DNA of 64,000 nt, taken from positions 62,001 through 126,000 of the forward strand of contig NZ_ARXU01000004.1 in assembly GCF_000756655.1 (NCBI RefSeq), in the 5' to 3' direction. Made by a program: the position numbers and the translations under genes. Origin of the DNA: Alcanivorax jadensis T9. Lineage in GTDB: Bacteria; Pseudomonadota; Gammaproteobacteria; Pseudomonadales; Alcanivoracaceae. Under the pieces are notes generated by a model. It did no database searches. It was given only the letters and a program-made list of their open reading frames with translations, and was not told the origin of the DNA. Positions 1 through 9,800 of this stretch are shown here, one piece after another. How positions within the stretch are numbered: the stretch's first letter is position 1; every line of letters starts with the position of its first letter.

Positions 1-37
1 CGATCAGTTGTTCAGTGAAGACAGCGACCTGTTTTAG
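1..37 (+). CDS. C-terminal tail of a YnbE-like lipoprotein (partial)
   Basis: Only the last codons are inside the window: they read DQLFSEDSDLF and end at TAG (35-37). The SDLF ending is what I recall for YnbE, the small lipoprotein encoded before ydbL in enterobacteria. The next gene here is a YdbL homologue only a few bases away. The assignment rests on the tail and this neighbour, so it is tentative. Confidence 0.5.
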   Translation, partial: DQLFSEDSDLF

Positions 38-48
38 GAGTAGGGACC

Positions 49-372
49 ATGAAGATTGTAAAGACCATGATTGCCACCCTGACCCTGCTGTTGAGCATGG
101 CGGTGTTTGCGCTGGATCTGGATGCGGCGAAAAGCCAGGGCATGGTGGGTGAACAACCGGACGGTTATCTGGGCGTGGTCAAGGCGACCCCGGCTGCTGT
201 GGAACTGGTGGCGGATATCAACCAGAAACGCCGTGATGCCTATGAGCGTATCGCCAAGCAGAATGGCATCACCCTGGATCAGGTGGCGCGCCTGGCCGGC
301 CAGAAGGCCATCGACAAGACCGATGCCGGTGATTATGTGCGAACCCCGGACGGCCAGTGGGTTACCAAGTAG
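49..372 (+). CDS. ydbL: YdbL-family (DUF1318) periplasmic protein
   Basis: A 107-residue secreted protein. The first ~21 residues form a clear signal peptide with a hydrophobic run ending VFA. The mature part has the YdbL-type pattern: a middle helix with NQKRRDAYERIA, then an ending of the type GDYVRTPDGQWVTK. A good ribosome site (TAGGAG) lies a few bases before the ATG. It follows the ynbE-like tail directly, as in the ydbH-ynbE-ydbL cluster. That cluster is linked to phospholipid transport to the outer membrane through YdbH; the exact role of YdbL is not settled. The family call is fairly firm, the function is inferred. Confidence 0.8.
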   Translation: MKIVKTMIATLTLLLSMAVFALDLDAAKSQGMVGEQPDGYLGVVKATPAAVELVADINQKRRDAYERIAKQNGITLDQVARLAGQKAIDKTDAGDYVRTPDGQWVTK

Positions 373-378
373 TGGTAA

Positions 379-522
379 TGCAAGGTCAGCGGTGACCGCA
401 TCAGCACCGAAGACTTCGGCGAGAACAAGCCGGTAGCGGATAACAGCACCCGCGAAGGTCGCGCCAAGAACCGCCGTGCGGACATCATCGTGAAAACCGA
501 AAGAAGAAAGCGCAGTTCAAGT
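379..522 (+). pseudogene. OmpA C-terminal domain remnant
   Basis: Just after the ydbL stop, and in the same frame, codons 385-501 read VSGDRISTEDFGENKPVADN and then STREGRAKNRRADIIVKTE. This is the end of an OmpA/MotB-type peptidoglycan-binding domain (the G-x-N/S-x-P-V-A-x-N-x-T-x-x-G-R-A-x-N-R-R signature). There is no start codon, no barrel and no N-terminal half. After KTE the natural ending (KKKAQFK then stop) is only reached by shifting one base, so the fragment also carries a frameshift. It looks like the stump left by a deletion that joined ydbL to the 3' end of an ompA-like gene. Confidence 0.75.
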
Positions 523-542
523 AACCGCGTGATTCGGGAAAC

Positions 543-575
543 AAAAAACGGGATGCTTCGGCATCCCGTTTTTTT
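543..575 (+). terminator. Rho-independent terminator
   Basis: A perfect stem ACGGGATGC/GCATCCCGT closed by a TTCG tetraloop, preceded by six A and followed by seven T. It can work in both directions. It was probably the terminator of the lost ompA-like gene and now serves ydbL. Confidence 0.9.
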
Positions 576-625
576 ATGGTCGTTGGTGGAGTTTACGTCT
601 CACTTTTCTACCAAGCGCTCTGTTT

Positions 626-787
626 GTAGGAGCTTTGCTTGTTCCCCAGGGGATCTGCGACATGCGAACCGCGAAGCGGGGGGGCTGATAACATCAGACG
701 TCGCTAGTGCCTTTGGCGAAATCGGGATAATGTTGCACCGTTTTTTCCTCGCTAAGGCTCGGTTCGCCATGCAAGCATGGCTCCTAC
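626..787. repeat. REP pair (GTAGGAGC ... GCTCCTAC)
   Basis: Two inverted REP-like ends, GTAGGAGCTTTGCTTGTTCC at the left and CATGCAAGCATGGCTCCTAC at the right, about 160 bp apart. Between them are traces of inner arms (CGAACCGCGAAGCG; GGCTCGGTTCGCC). The right end runs into the stop codon of recD at 791-793. It belongs to the same family as the repeats at 15.4, 19.6 and 53.1 kb. Confidence 0.75.
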
Positions 788-790
788 AAT

Positions 791-2722
791 CTATTTAAAA
801 AGCCGCTCTGCCAACCCCGATGCTCGCCAGGTACGTTTCTTGACGGCGCTGTCCAATACCGCTGGTTTGCCGAATTCAAGCAAGGTGAAACGGTCACGGG
901 CGCGGGTGACGGCGGTGTAGATCAGTTCGCGGGTGAGCAGCGGATGGGGGGCGTCCGGTAACACCAGCAGGGTATGCCTGAATTCCGAGCCCTGGGATTT
1001 GTGCACCGTCATGGCATAAACGGTTTCTACCCCGTCCAGGCGGCTGGGGAGTACCCATTTGATGCGACCGTCCGGTAACTGGAAGGCCACTCGCAGCAGC
1101 AGCTCCGGTTTGTCATTCCGCTGTTCCAGCAGGGGCAAGGTCAATCCCACATCACCGTTCATCAAGCCCAGCTGATAATCGTTGCGGGTCATCATCACCG
1201 GCCGCCCCGGATACCATTCCCTTTCCGGGGCCAGGTCCTGTTGTTGCAGATGGCGGGTGATGCGCTGGTTCAGTTGTTCCACCCCAAAAGGTCCGCTGCG
1301 CAGGCCACTGAGCAGTTGCTGGTGGGTGAGCTGCTTGAGTAATCCGGCTGCCCAGCCATCGAAATCCTGTCGTTGTGTGGGCGGCGTTGCTACTGCGTTA
1401 AACAGGGCGCGCAAGCCGCCGCTGCCGTTCAGTAGTTGCGTTTCCAGTTGCTGGCCGTCGCTGCGCAGGGGATGGCGATGCAGGCTGTCGTTGTACTGTT
1501 GGAACGCCTTGCGCACCTGCGGCAGGTTTTCCTCGTTCACCGCTCGGGCCAGTTCGCCGATGCCGGGGCTGTCCTTGGACCGCCAGTTGGTTCGCAGCAT
1601 GGCGGTCTGCTGGGCGAGGGCGTTGCCCGGGGCCTGTTCGGTTTCCTGGTAGTTGCTGATGTCGGCGCCGCAGGTGTCTTGGACAAAATCGATGGTGCTC
1701 TGTTTATAGCGGCCCTGGTGGGCATGGCGACACAGATCGCCCATCACCGCGCCGGCTTCCACGCTGGCGAGCTGGTCCTTGTCGCCCAGCAGGATCAGCC
1801 GGGTGTGTGGGCTGAGGGCTTCAAGCAGCCTGGCCATCATGTCCATGTCGATCATGCTGGCCTCGTCCACCACCACCAGATCCGCGTGCAGCGGGTTGTC
1901 GGCGTGGTGACGGAAGTGGCGGCTGTCCGGGCGGGTGCCGAGCAGGCGGTGCAGGGTGGTGACTTCCGTGGGGATGGCGTCGCGTACCGCGGTTACCACG
2001 TCGAGTTGTTGCACCTGTTCGCCGATGGATTCGGTGAGCCGCGCCGCCGCTTTGCCGGTGGGAGCGGCGAGGCGAATACGCAGACGCTGGTTGCTCGCCA
2101 TGGACAGGCTTTGCAGTAGCCCCAGCAGGCGAACCACGGTGGTGGTTTTGCCGGTGCCCGGCCCGCCGGTGATGATACCGATACCGCTGCGGCTGGCCAG
2201 GGCGCAGGCCACCTGTTGCCAGTCAGTCTGGTCGTCGGCGCTCGGAAATAATCGGGTCAGGGCGTCGCGCAGGCGCTTGACAGGCAGCGGGCTGACGGTG
2301 GCCAGTCGCTGGTCGATGGCCTCGGCCACAGACACTTCCCGAGCCCAGTTGCGGCGCAGGTAAAGGCGGCTGCCGTCCAGCACCAGCGGCGTGTTGCCAT
2401 CCTGACTCACCAGCGGACTTTGTCGAAGGTCATGCAGCCAGTCGTCCGGTTTTCCGGGCAGCAGGGTCACCAGTTCCGGCGGCGGGCTGGTGCCCCACAG
2501 CTGGGTGGCCAGCTGCCGGTTTTTCAGATCCAGACAGAGGTGGCCGCTGGCTTGTTGATTGCTGGTAAAGGCGGCGAGCAGCAGCACTTCGTAGCTTGCC
2601 TGGGGGCATTGCTGGTTGAGGAAACGGGCAATGGCCACGTCCAGATCGCGCAGCAGATTGTTGTCGCGCAGCAGAAGCAGTGCGTCTTCCCAGGTGAGGG
2701 CGGAGAACAGATCAGTTTGCAT
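791..2722 (-). CDS. recD: RecBCD enzyme subunit RecD
   Basis: The 5'-3' helicase subunit of the RecBCD (exonuclease V) double-strand-break repair complex; 643 residues. A Walker A motif GGPGTGKTTT lies near residue 187. A Walker B/DEAS motif VVVDEASMIDMD is near 282. The UvrD-type C-terminal motif VYAMTVHKSQGSEF is near 567. I chose the ATG at 2722 because GAGGAG sits seven bases before it. The longer reading frame upstream runs into repeat DNA and lacks family sequence. It is the last gene of recC-recB-recD, with a 201-bp gap after recB filled by a palindromic repeat. Confidence 0.96.
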   Translation of the reverse strand: MQTDLFSALTWEDALLLLRDNNLLRDLDVAIARFLNQQCPQASYEVLLLAAFTSNQQASGHLCLDLKNRQLATQLWGTSPPPELVTLLPGKPDDWLHDLRQSPLVSQDGNTPLVLDGSRLYLRRNWAREVSVAEAIDQRLATVSPLPVKRLRDALTRLFPSADDQTDWQQVACALASRSGIGIITGGPGTGKTTTVVRLLGLLQSLSMASNQRLRIRLAAPTGKAAARLTESIGEQVQQLDVVTAVRDAIPTEVTTLHRLLGTRPDSRHFRHHADNPLHADLVVVDEASMIDMDMMARLLEALSPHTRLILLGDKDQLASVEAGAVMGDLCRHAHQGRYKQSTIDFVQDTCGADISNYQETEQAPGNALAQQTAMLRTNWRSKDSPGIGELARAVNEENLPQVRKAFQQYNDSLHRHPLRSDGQQLETQLLNGSGGLRALFNAVATPPTQRQDFDGWAAGLLKQLTHQQLLSGLRSGPFGVEQLNQRITRHLQQQDLAPEREWYPGRPVMMTRNDYQLGLMNGDVGLTLPLLEQRNDKPELLLRVAFQLPDGRIKWVLPSRLDGVETVYAMTVHKSQGSEFRHTLLVLPDAPHPLLTRELIYTAVTRARDRFTLLEFGKPAVLDSAVKKRTWRASGLAERLFK

Positions 2723-2766
2723 GGGCTCTCCTCGCGATTGGCTGATAGAGAGGCCAGATAGCAATG

Positions 2767-2889
2767 CGCTTCGTAGCTTCACCCTCTCCCTGTCCCTCTC
2801 CCCTCAAGGGAGAGGGGACCCTCCAGAGAGGGGCGTGTTTATTAACTCCCCTCTCCCTTGAGGGGAGAGGGGTTGGGGGAGAGGGTGAG
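2767..2889. repeat. Palindromic CTCTCCC repeat between recB and recD
   Basis: The unit CACCCTCTCCCTGTCCCTC faces an inverted GAGGGGTTGGGGGAGAGGGTG, with nested CTCTCCC/GGGAGAG arms, giving a long stable hairpin in the recB-recD intercistronic RNA. Bases 2768-2820 are a perfect 53-bp inverted match to 6624-6676. Confidence 0.9.
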
Positions 2890-2923
2890 ACGCTCCATGC
2901 GTTGAGATGGTTTGTCATCGCGC

Positions 2924-5900
2924 TCATTCGTTCCCTCCAAACATCTCATCCAGCGCTTCAATCAACCCTGTCTCCGGCCGATCAAACACCGTGCCCGCTG
3001 CTGGCCCTTGCAGGCCGCGCAGGAACACATAGACGGCGCCGCCCAGGTGCTGGTCAGGCTGGTAATCCGGCAGGCGGCTTTTCAGCAGGCGGTGCAGGGC
3101 CAGCAGGTAGAGTACGTATTGCACTTCGTAGCGTTTTTCCAGCACCGCATCGGTCATGGCGTCCAGGGTGTAGGCGCTGTCATCCACGCCCAGCCAGTTG
3201 GATTTGTAGTCGAGCACGTAGTACTTGCCGTCGTGTTCGAACACCAGATCGATAAAGCCCTTGAGCATACCGTTGAGGGTGTCGGCTTCCAGTCGTGGCC
3301 GCGGGTGCTGCGGGTGGATGTGCTGGCGGATCAGGGTGTCCATCTCGGCCACTTTCACCTGGTGGGCGGGGAACACGAATTCCAGTTCCGGCACATAGGT
3401 GTGCAGGGTATTGAGGGCGATCTGGTTGTTTTTCAGCGGCAAGGCAGTGGTGACTGCCTGCTTCCACCAGTGGCGGATCACCTGGATGTAATCCTGCCAG
3501 CCCCGGGCCTGCAGTTTTTCTTCCACGCTGATTTCAAACTCGGCGGGGTCGGCCAGGGTTTGCGTGAAGCGCTGATTGGCGGCTTGCTCCAGCACATCGT
3601 GCAGCAGGGTGCCCGGCGCGGCGCCCCGCGGGAAGGCGTGGATGGTATCCGCTAACGGTTCTGCATCATCGACCAGGGTGTCGTCCTGCTGTTCGGCCAG
3701 TTGATCGCCGCGCGGGTCTGCCGGGGCCAGGGTTTCCTGTACCTGTTTGAGCGCACTGTAGCTGGCAATCCACCAGGGTTGCCGTTGCCGGGCCACAGGA
3801 ATCAGAGGCGTACGCAGGGTCCGCGATTCGGCTTTGGGCTGATAGCATTCCGCGTTGCTGTCCGGCGCCTGAATGATGCTGATCGCATCATGGGCAACCG
3901 GTGTCAGCGCGGCACGCAGGCCGTCGTTGGGCACACCAGTGCCGAACAGCAAGCGGCCGATGGCGCTTTTCTCCAGCTGGTTCTGTTTGCCGCGGCCCTT
4001 GATGTAGGGGGCCAGTCCCAGGGTGCAGGTGTGGCAGGCGCGGGTCAGGGCCACGTAGAGCAGACGCATGTCTTCGGCGAGCCGTTCATGGTCCGCCTTG
4101 TTTTCCACCGTCTCGTCCGGTTCCAGCGAGACATTGAGATGATCGTTTTCGTGGTAGCGCAGCGGCGGCTTGTTCTTGTCCGCCGGGCGGAAGCTGCAGA
4201 TAAAGGGCAGGTATACCAGCGGATATTCCAGGCCCTTGGATTTGTGGATGGTGATGACCTTTACCCGGTCGTCATCACTTTCCAGGCGCAGGATACTTTC
4301 CTTGCTGCTGCCGCGGCCTTCTTCAACGGTATCTTCCAGATAACGGATCAATGACTGTTCGCCATCGAGCTGGGTGGCGGCCTGCTGCAACAGCTCTGCA
4401 AGATGCAGCAGGTTGGTCAGGGCCCGCTCGCCGTCCAGGCTCTGGCTGAGCCGGGCGGGCACATGAAAATCCATCAGCAGGCTGCGCAACATGGGCAGCA
4501 CACCCTGGGTCTGCCATTGCTGGCGATAGCCGTGAAACTGCTCCACGGTTTCTTCCCAGCGCACTTCATCCTGATTGAGGGTATCCAGTTCCGCATAGGC
4601 CAGGTCCAGCACTGCACAGGCCAGGGCGCTGCGTACCCGGGTGTCGGATTCCGGGGTGGCGCAGGCGTGCAGGATCAACAACAGGTCATGGGCTTCGGGC
4701 TGGGCAAACACGGAATCCTGGTCGGACAGATAGACGCTGCGGACCTGGCGTTCCATCAGCGCATCGCGGATGGCTTTGGCTTCGGTGCGGTCGCGTACCA
4801 GGATGGCAATGTCGTTGGGATGCAGGGGCCGGAAGCTGTCGGCTTTCTGGAAGCCGGTGACGCCGTTGGCGGCACCGTTAAGCAGATGGGCAATTTCACT
4901 GGCACAGCGGGCCGCCTGCTGATCCCGATACTGGCCAGCGCTGACCGGTTTTTCCTGCTCGTCCACCCACAGGGTAATGCCGGATGTTTCTTTTTTGTCG
5001 ACTAACAGAACGTCCTTGCGACCGTTGGCTGTTACCGCTTCAAACGGAATGGCGTTGTCCATCATGAACACATCGCCAAAGGTGTTCTGGCTGTAGGTGA
5101 ACAGATGGTTCACCGCCTTGACCATGGCGTCGGCGCTGCGGAAGTTTTTATCCAGAGTGTAGTGGTTGCCTTCGGTGGCCCGATGGGCTTTCAGATAGGT
5201 AAAGACGTCGGCACCGCGGAACGCATAGATGGCCTGCTTGGGGTCGCCGATCATGAACCAGCCGGTGCCTTCTTGCCCTTCATAGAGTGCAGAAAAAATG
5301 CCGTACTGGGTCGGGTCGGTATCCTGGAATTCGTCGATCAACGCCACCGGGAACTGGTCGCGGATGACGTGTGCCAGACGCTCGCCGTTGTCGCCTTTCA
5401 AGGCATCGTGCAGGCGGCTAAGCATGTCATCGAAGCCCATGGTGGCGGTCTGGCGACGGACCTGGTCCACGCGCCGGTCGATCCAGGCGGCGGCATGGGC
5501 GAGCAGGTCGGTGCGGGGCAGAGAGGTGGTTGCCCGGCCTTCCATGACCGCATCCAGCTGCTGGCAGAAGGCAAAGTCCGGGCGGTGATCCTGACCGGCC
5601 TTGGTGAGCTTCATGCCTTCATGGGAAAACTTTGCCAGGGTGTCGTAGGCCTTGTCGTTGAGCCGTTCGCCATTGGCGTAGCGCTGCAGGGTCTGCAACA
5701 TGCCGGGCAGGCTGGTGGTGCGGTAGCTGTTGCCGTTGAGCCACTTGTTGTCGCGGGCGGCGCGTACCCATTCGAGAAAGTCCGGCAGCTCGGCGGCCAG
5801 TTGCTGGCGGGCCTGCTGGTCCTTGTCGGCCTGCGGGCCGGTTTGTGTCAGCCAGTGTTTGACGCTTTGCGGTAACGCTTCCGGGTCCGCTTCTTTCAAG

Positions 5901-6517
5901 CCGAGCAGAGGACGGCAGGCGTCCAGTAAGGCATCCGGATTGCCCAGGTTTTCGCTTTGCAGGGCATTGGCGGCGCTCACTGGGAAATCGGCAATTATCG
6001 AGCGCCAGTAATCCCGCGCCGCCATTTGCTGTTCGTCGCTGGCGTCCTCCTGCAACTCCAGGCTGAACAGGCTTCCGGAATCGAAGGCGTGTTGTTTGAG
6101 CATGCGGTTACAGAAGCCGTGGATGGTGTAGATGGCGGCTTCATCCATCCACTGGGCGGCGGCATCCAGACGCTGGGCACAACGGGCGCGGTCTTCCGGC
6201 TCGCGGTAGTCGTTGAGCAATTCGGCCAGTACCGGGTCGTCGGCGTCTGCATTGGCATCGGCAAAGATGCGCGCGGCATCGGCCAGGCGGTCGCGGATCC
6301 GTTCGCGCAGTTCTTCGGTGGCCGCTTCGGTGAAGGTCACCACCAGAATCTCCGGGGGTAACAGTGGCCGCGAGAACGCATTATCGTCGCCGTGACCGAG
6401 CACCAGCCGAAGATAAAGGGCGGCCAGGGTAAAGGTCTTGCCGGTGCCGGCGCTGGCTTCGATCAGCCGGGTACCGTGCAACGGGAAGGTAATCGGGAGA
6501 GGACGAGTGTTGGTCAT
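2924..6517 (-). CDS. recB: RecBCD enzyme subunit RecB
   Basis: The 3'-5' helicase and nuclease subunit of RecBCD, 1197 residues. The Walker A motif EASAGTGKT is at residues 20-28. The UvrD-family Walker B motif DEFQDTDPTQ is near 394. The helicase motif ITIHKSKGLEYP follows. The C-terminal RecB nuclease domain shows GFIDLVF near 1087 and the catalytic DYKSN near 1100, so the nuclease looks intact. Start at 6517: the protein sequence becomes family-like only from MTNTRPL, and the codons before it are repeat DNA. The purine-rich end of that repeat (GAGGGGGG) supplies the likely ribosome site. Middle gene of the recCBD operon. Confidence 0.96.
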   Translation of the reverse strand: MTNTRPLPITFPLHGTRLIEASAGTGKTFTLAALYLRLVLGHGDDNAFSRPLLPPEILVVTFTEAATEELRERIRDRLADAARIFADANADADDPVLAELLNDYREPEDRARCAQRLDAAAQWMDEAAIYTIHGFCNRMLKQHAFDSGSLFSLELQEDASDEQQMAARDYWRSIIADFPVSAANALQSENLGNPDALLDACRPLLGLKEADPEALPQSVKHWLTQTGPQADKDQQARQQLAAELPDFLEWVRAARDNKWLNGNSYRTTSLPGMLQTLQRYANGERLNDKAYDTLAKFSHEGMKLTKAGQDHRPDFAFCQQLDAVMEGRATTSLPRTDLLAHAAAWIDRRVDQVRRQTATMGFDDMLSRLHDALKGDNGERLAHVIRDQFPVALIDEFQDTDPTQYGIFSALYEGQEGTGWFMIGDPKQAIYAFRGADVFTYLKAHRATEGNHYTLDKNFRSADAMVKAVNHLFTYSQNTFGDVFMMDNAIPFEAVTANGRKDVLLVDKKETSGITLWVDEQEKPVSAGQYRDQQAARCASEIAHLLNGAANGVTGFQKADSFRPLHPNDIAILVRDRTEAKAIRDALMERQVRSVYLSDQDSVFAQPEAHDLLLILHACATPESDTRVRSALACAVLDLAYAELDTLNQDEVRWEETVEQFHGYRQQWQTQGVLPMLRSLLMDFHVPARLSQSLDGERALTNLLHLAELLQQAATQLDGEQSLIRYLEDTVEEGRGSSKESILRLESDDDRVKVITIHKSKGLEYPLVYLPFICSFRPADKNKPPLRYHENDHLNVSLEPDETVENKADHERLAEDMRLLYVALTRACHTCTLGLAPYIKGRGKQNQLEKSAIGRLLFGTGVPNDGLRAALTPVAHDAISIIQAPDSNAECYQPKAESRTLRTPLIPVARQRQPWWIASYSALKQVQETLAPADPRGDQLAEQQDDTLVDDAEPLADTIHAFPRGAAPGTLLHDVLEQAANQRFTQTLADPAEFEISVEEKLQARGWQDYIQVIRHWWKQAVTTALPLKNNQIALNTLHTYVPELEFVFPAHQVKVAEMDTLIRQHIHPQHPRPRLEADTLNGMLKGFIDLVFEHDGKYYVLDYKSNWLGVDDSAYTLDAMTDAVLEKRYEVQYVLYLLALHRLLKSRLPDYQPDQHLGGAVYVFLRGLQGPAAGTVFDRPETGLIEALDEMFGGNE

Positions 6518-6525
6518 GAACTGCC

Positions 6526-6680
6526 CCCCTCTCCCTGTCCCTCTCCCGCAAGGGGAGAGGGTACCCAATAGAGAGCGCCTCTCAAGGCTGAGAGCAGGGA
6601 AGTGACACCAGGCCTTTCTGAGCGGTCCCCTCTCCCTTGAGGGGAGAGGGACAGGGAGAGGGTGAAGCTACGAAGCAGCG
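6526..6680. repeat. Palindromic CTCTCCC repeat between recC and recB
   Basis: Two inverted CTCTCCCTGTCCCTCTCCC units separated by ~85 bp. The 6624-6676 part is a perfect inverted copy of 2768-2820, so recB lies between inverted repeats. The left edge lies just before the recB start codon. Confidence 0.9.
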
Positions 6681-6898
6681 TAAGCACAGAAGGCTCAATT
6701 CGCCCGGACTTTCTGCCGAAAGAAAGCCGAAACTTGAGTACTAACGCCGTCACAGTAAACCGAATCGCGGCTACGGGACAGTCAGCCTGGTATCGCACTC
6801 TCCCGCGTTGCAGCTTGTAGCTTGCAGCTTGCCGCCCATCAACGGTGCAGTTCGCCTTAGGCTCAGTGCACCCTACGAAAACAGGAGAAAGGGTGCGT
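6681..6898. repeat. Mixed short repeats in the recC-recB gap
   Basis: No gene seen. It contains a TTGCAGCTTGTAGCTTGCAGCTT run (6808-6830), a type also found before alaS at 43.6 kb. It also holds a GGTGCAGTTCGCC...CAGTGCACCCTACG half-palindrome near 6844-6880. Both look like dispersed intergenic repeats. Confidence 0.5.
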
Positions 6899-9800
6899 TC
6901 AATTGTCACCATGTTCACTCCATTGGGCGTGCTGGTAGAGCGGGGCATAGAGTTGCTCGGTCCAGTAGGCGAAGGCGCTATCGTCGCCATGGCGGGCAGC
7001 CAGCATGCTATCGAAGTCGGCCCAGGCGCGGGCAATGGCCGGTTCCTTGTCCTGCTCGCCGGTGTGCATAAAGCCGGATTCGAACACCTTGCGTGCCTCG
7101 TTGTCGCCGTTGTCTTTTTCTTCCCCTTTCAGCCAGGCAAAGGCGGTGGCGCAGGCGATGGGCAGGGGCTCGCACAGGGCTTGCTGCCAGGCGTGGCCCA
7201 GTTGATCCAGGCAGTGCTGGGCATCGCTGCGGTTCAGGTGAGGCAGGGTAATGCGGCCATCCTGTCCCTGGATGTGCGTGTTCAGCGGATGCCCGGCGGC
7301 GCAGGCGGCCAGGTGCAGGGTCCAGTCCCGGGTGAGCTTGTCGAAGCGCTCTTTCAGCTTGCCGGTGTGCAGCACCAGACGCTGGGCATTGGCGGCGGAG
7401 CCTCGCAGGTCGGTGAGCCAGTCTTCCAGTTGTAACGGGCCGGCGCTCAGGCGGATTTCCTGTTGCGGTTGCGGCGCGCCGCTGTCTGCCAGCAGGGCAA
7501 AGTACTGTTCCAGTGGTTGTGACAGTGGCATCAGCAGGCTGTCGCGGCTGCCCTCGTCAAAGGGCGCCAGGGGCAGGTCGCCGCTGCCGGCCAGTCGATT
7601 CATGGCCTCCGTCATGGCCCCGCCGGCATGCTCCGGGCCAGCGCGCAGGGCCACGCTGAGCAACTGGTCCTGTAGCTGGAAACGTTGCAGGCCATCGAAG
7701 GCGAAAGGTTCGCTGTCGTCCAGTACCTGGCGCTGTTGTTTCAGGCGGGCCTTCAGCCGTTGCTCGAAAAAGTGCGCTACCGGCTGCTTGAGAAAACGGC
7801 CGAGGGCGGCGCAGGTAATTGGCTCGTCGCTGTCCAGTGGTGGCAGGGGCTGGTCATTGCTGACACGGGTGGCCTGGCCATCGTGGAGGGCACGCCATTC
7901 GTTGGCATAGGTGTGTAGGGACTCGTTTAGCTGGATGTCGTTGGCTGCATCCTGCTCAGTGTGGAAGAAGTAGCGGGCGCTGAACGGTTGCAGCGGGTGG
8001 GCCACGGTGAGGGCATCCACCGGTTCGCCCTGGTCGGCGTGCCAGCGCTGGTTGATATGATCGCACAGTTGCGCCACCAGCACCGAGGGCGGGCGTTCGC
8101 TATTGTCGCGCACGTTGCGGCCGGTCCAGCTGATGTAGAGGCTGTCGCGGGCACTGAGCAGGGCTTCCAGAAACAGGTAGCGGTCGTCGTCGCGGCGGGA
8201 ACGGTCGCCGGGGCGATAGTTACCCCATTGCCGCATCAGATCGAAATCCATGGGCTGTTGTTGACGGGGGTAGTCGCCGTCCTTCATGCCCAGCAGGCAG
8301 ACATGGCGGAAGGGAATGGCGCGCATGGGCATCAGGGTGCAGAAGTTGATGCGCCCGGCCATGAACCGTTGCGACAGGCTTTCCGCATTCAGGGCATCGA
8401 GCAGGGGGCGGCGGGCCACGGTGAGTGGCAAGGTGCTGTCGAAGTCCGCTTCGGCGCAGGCAGCCAGCCAGTCGTTGAGGGCATCGCGCAGGCCCGCATC
8501 CAGGGTCTGGTCGGTTTCGTCCACCGGGGCGAACAGGTTATCCAGTAGCTGGGTGAAGCGTTGTTGCCACTCCCTGGCGCTGGCGTCCTGACGGGATTGC
8601 TGCCAGTGGTGTTCCAGGGTGTCGAGCAGGCGCGACAGCCGCCCGGCCAGTTCCGCGCCCAGGCCGGCCACTTCGTCCAGGGGTTCGATGCCCATCCAGG
8701 CCGGGCCGTCGCCGAGCAGGTAGCCGGCCAGCATCCGTTTCAGGCCGAAGGCCCAGCTGTTCTGTTCGAAGCCGGGCACGTCCAGGGTCTGGCGTTGCTG
8801 GCTGTTAAGGCCCCAACGGATGCGGGCCTGGTCGATCCAGCGAGCCAGTTGTGGCAGGTCGCCTTCGTCGATGCCGAAGCGTTCGCGCACGGCGGGCACA
8901 TCCAGCAGGTCGAGAATGTCGGTGGCGGTGAAGCGCCACTGGGGCAGGTGCAGCAGGGATTCCACGGCCTGGGCCAGGGGGGACGCGGCACCGGCACTGC
9001 GGTCGCTGAGGGTATAGGGCAGATAGCGCGGATCGTCCCGTTCCAGCCGACCGAATACGGCGTCGATGTGCGGTGCATAGGCTTCGATGTCCGGCACCAT
9101 GACGATCACGTCGCGGGGCTGCAGGCTCGGGTCGTTGCTGAAACGGTCGAGCAATTCATCCTGGAGGATTTCCACTTCCCGTTGGGCGCTGTGGCCGATG
9201 CGGAAATGGAGGGAGCTGTCCACTTCAAGTGATGGACGCTGGTCCGGGGCCGGCAGCGGTTCCAGATCGAGAATGTCCTGCTGCAGGTGTTGCAACAGGG
9301 TGTGCGGTTCGCGGTTTTCAAACAGATCAATCTGGTTCTGGAAGGCGCTGCGATAACTGTCCGGGTCGTCGTGGTCGTAGAGCAGACCGATAAAGTCCCG
9401 GCCCTGTTTGCCCCAGGCGGCCAGCAGTGGATTGACGCGGTTTTCCGGCAGGGCGGTCAGGTGGCGTTTGCGGTTATCCAGTTGGCGGCGCAGCAGTTGT
9501 TTGTCTTCGACGATATCTGCCCAGTAATGCTGGCAGGGGTTCTGTACCAGCATCAGGATCTGGCAATGCCGGCTGAGTGCGGCCAACGCTTCCAAAGCCT
9601 GCTGGGGCAGAGCGCTGATGCCGAAGATGATCAGCCGGCGTGGCAGGCCCGGCGGAGGCGTGCCCTGTTGTTGAGTGAGCGCGGCCATGAAATCCCGGTG
9701 GATGGCGCTGCGGCTGAGGCCTTGTTTGCTGTCATCCATGTCTGCCAGCAGGGCGCGCCACAGATGCGCCTGCCATAGCTGGTTGGTGGGGAAATCATCA

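Noticed and set aside
6518-6568. An earlier start for recB giving 17 extra residues
   Set aside because: The extra codons lie in the CTCTCCC repeat and do not resemble RecB.
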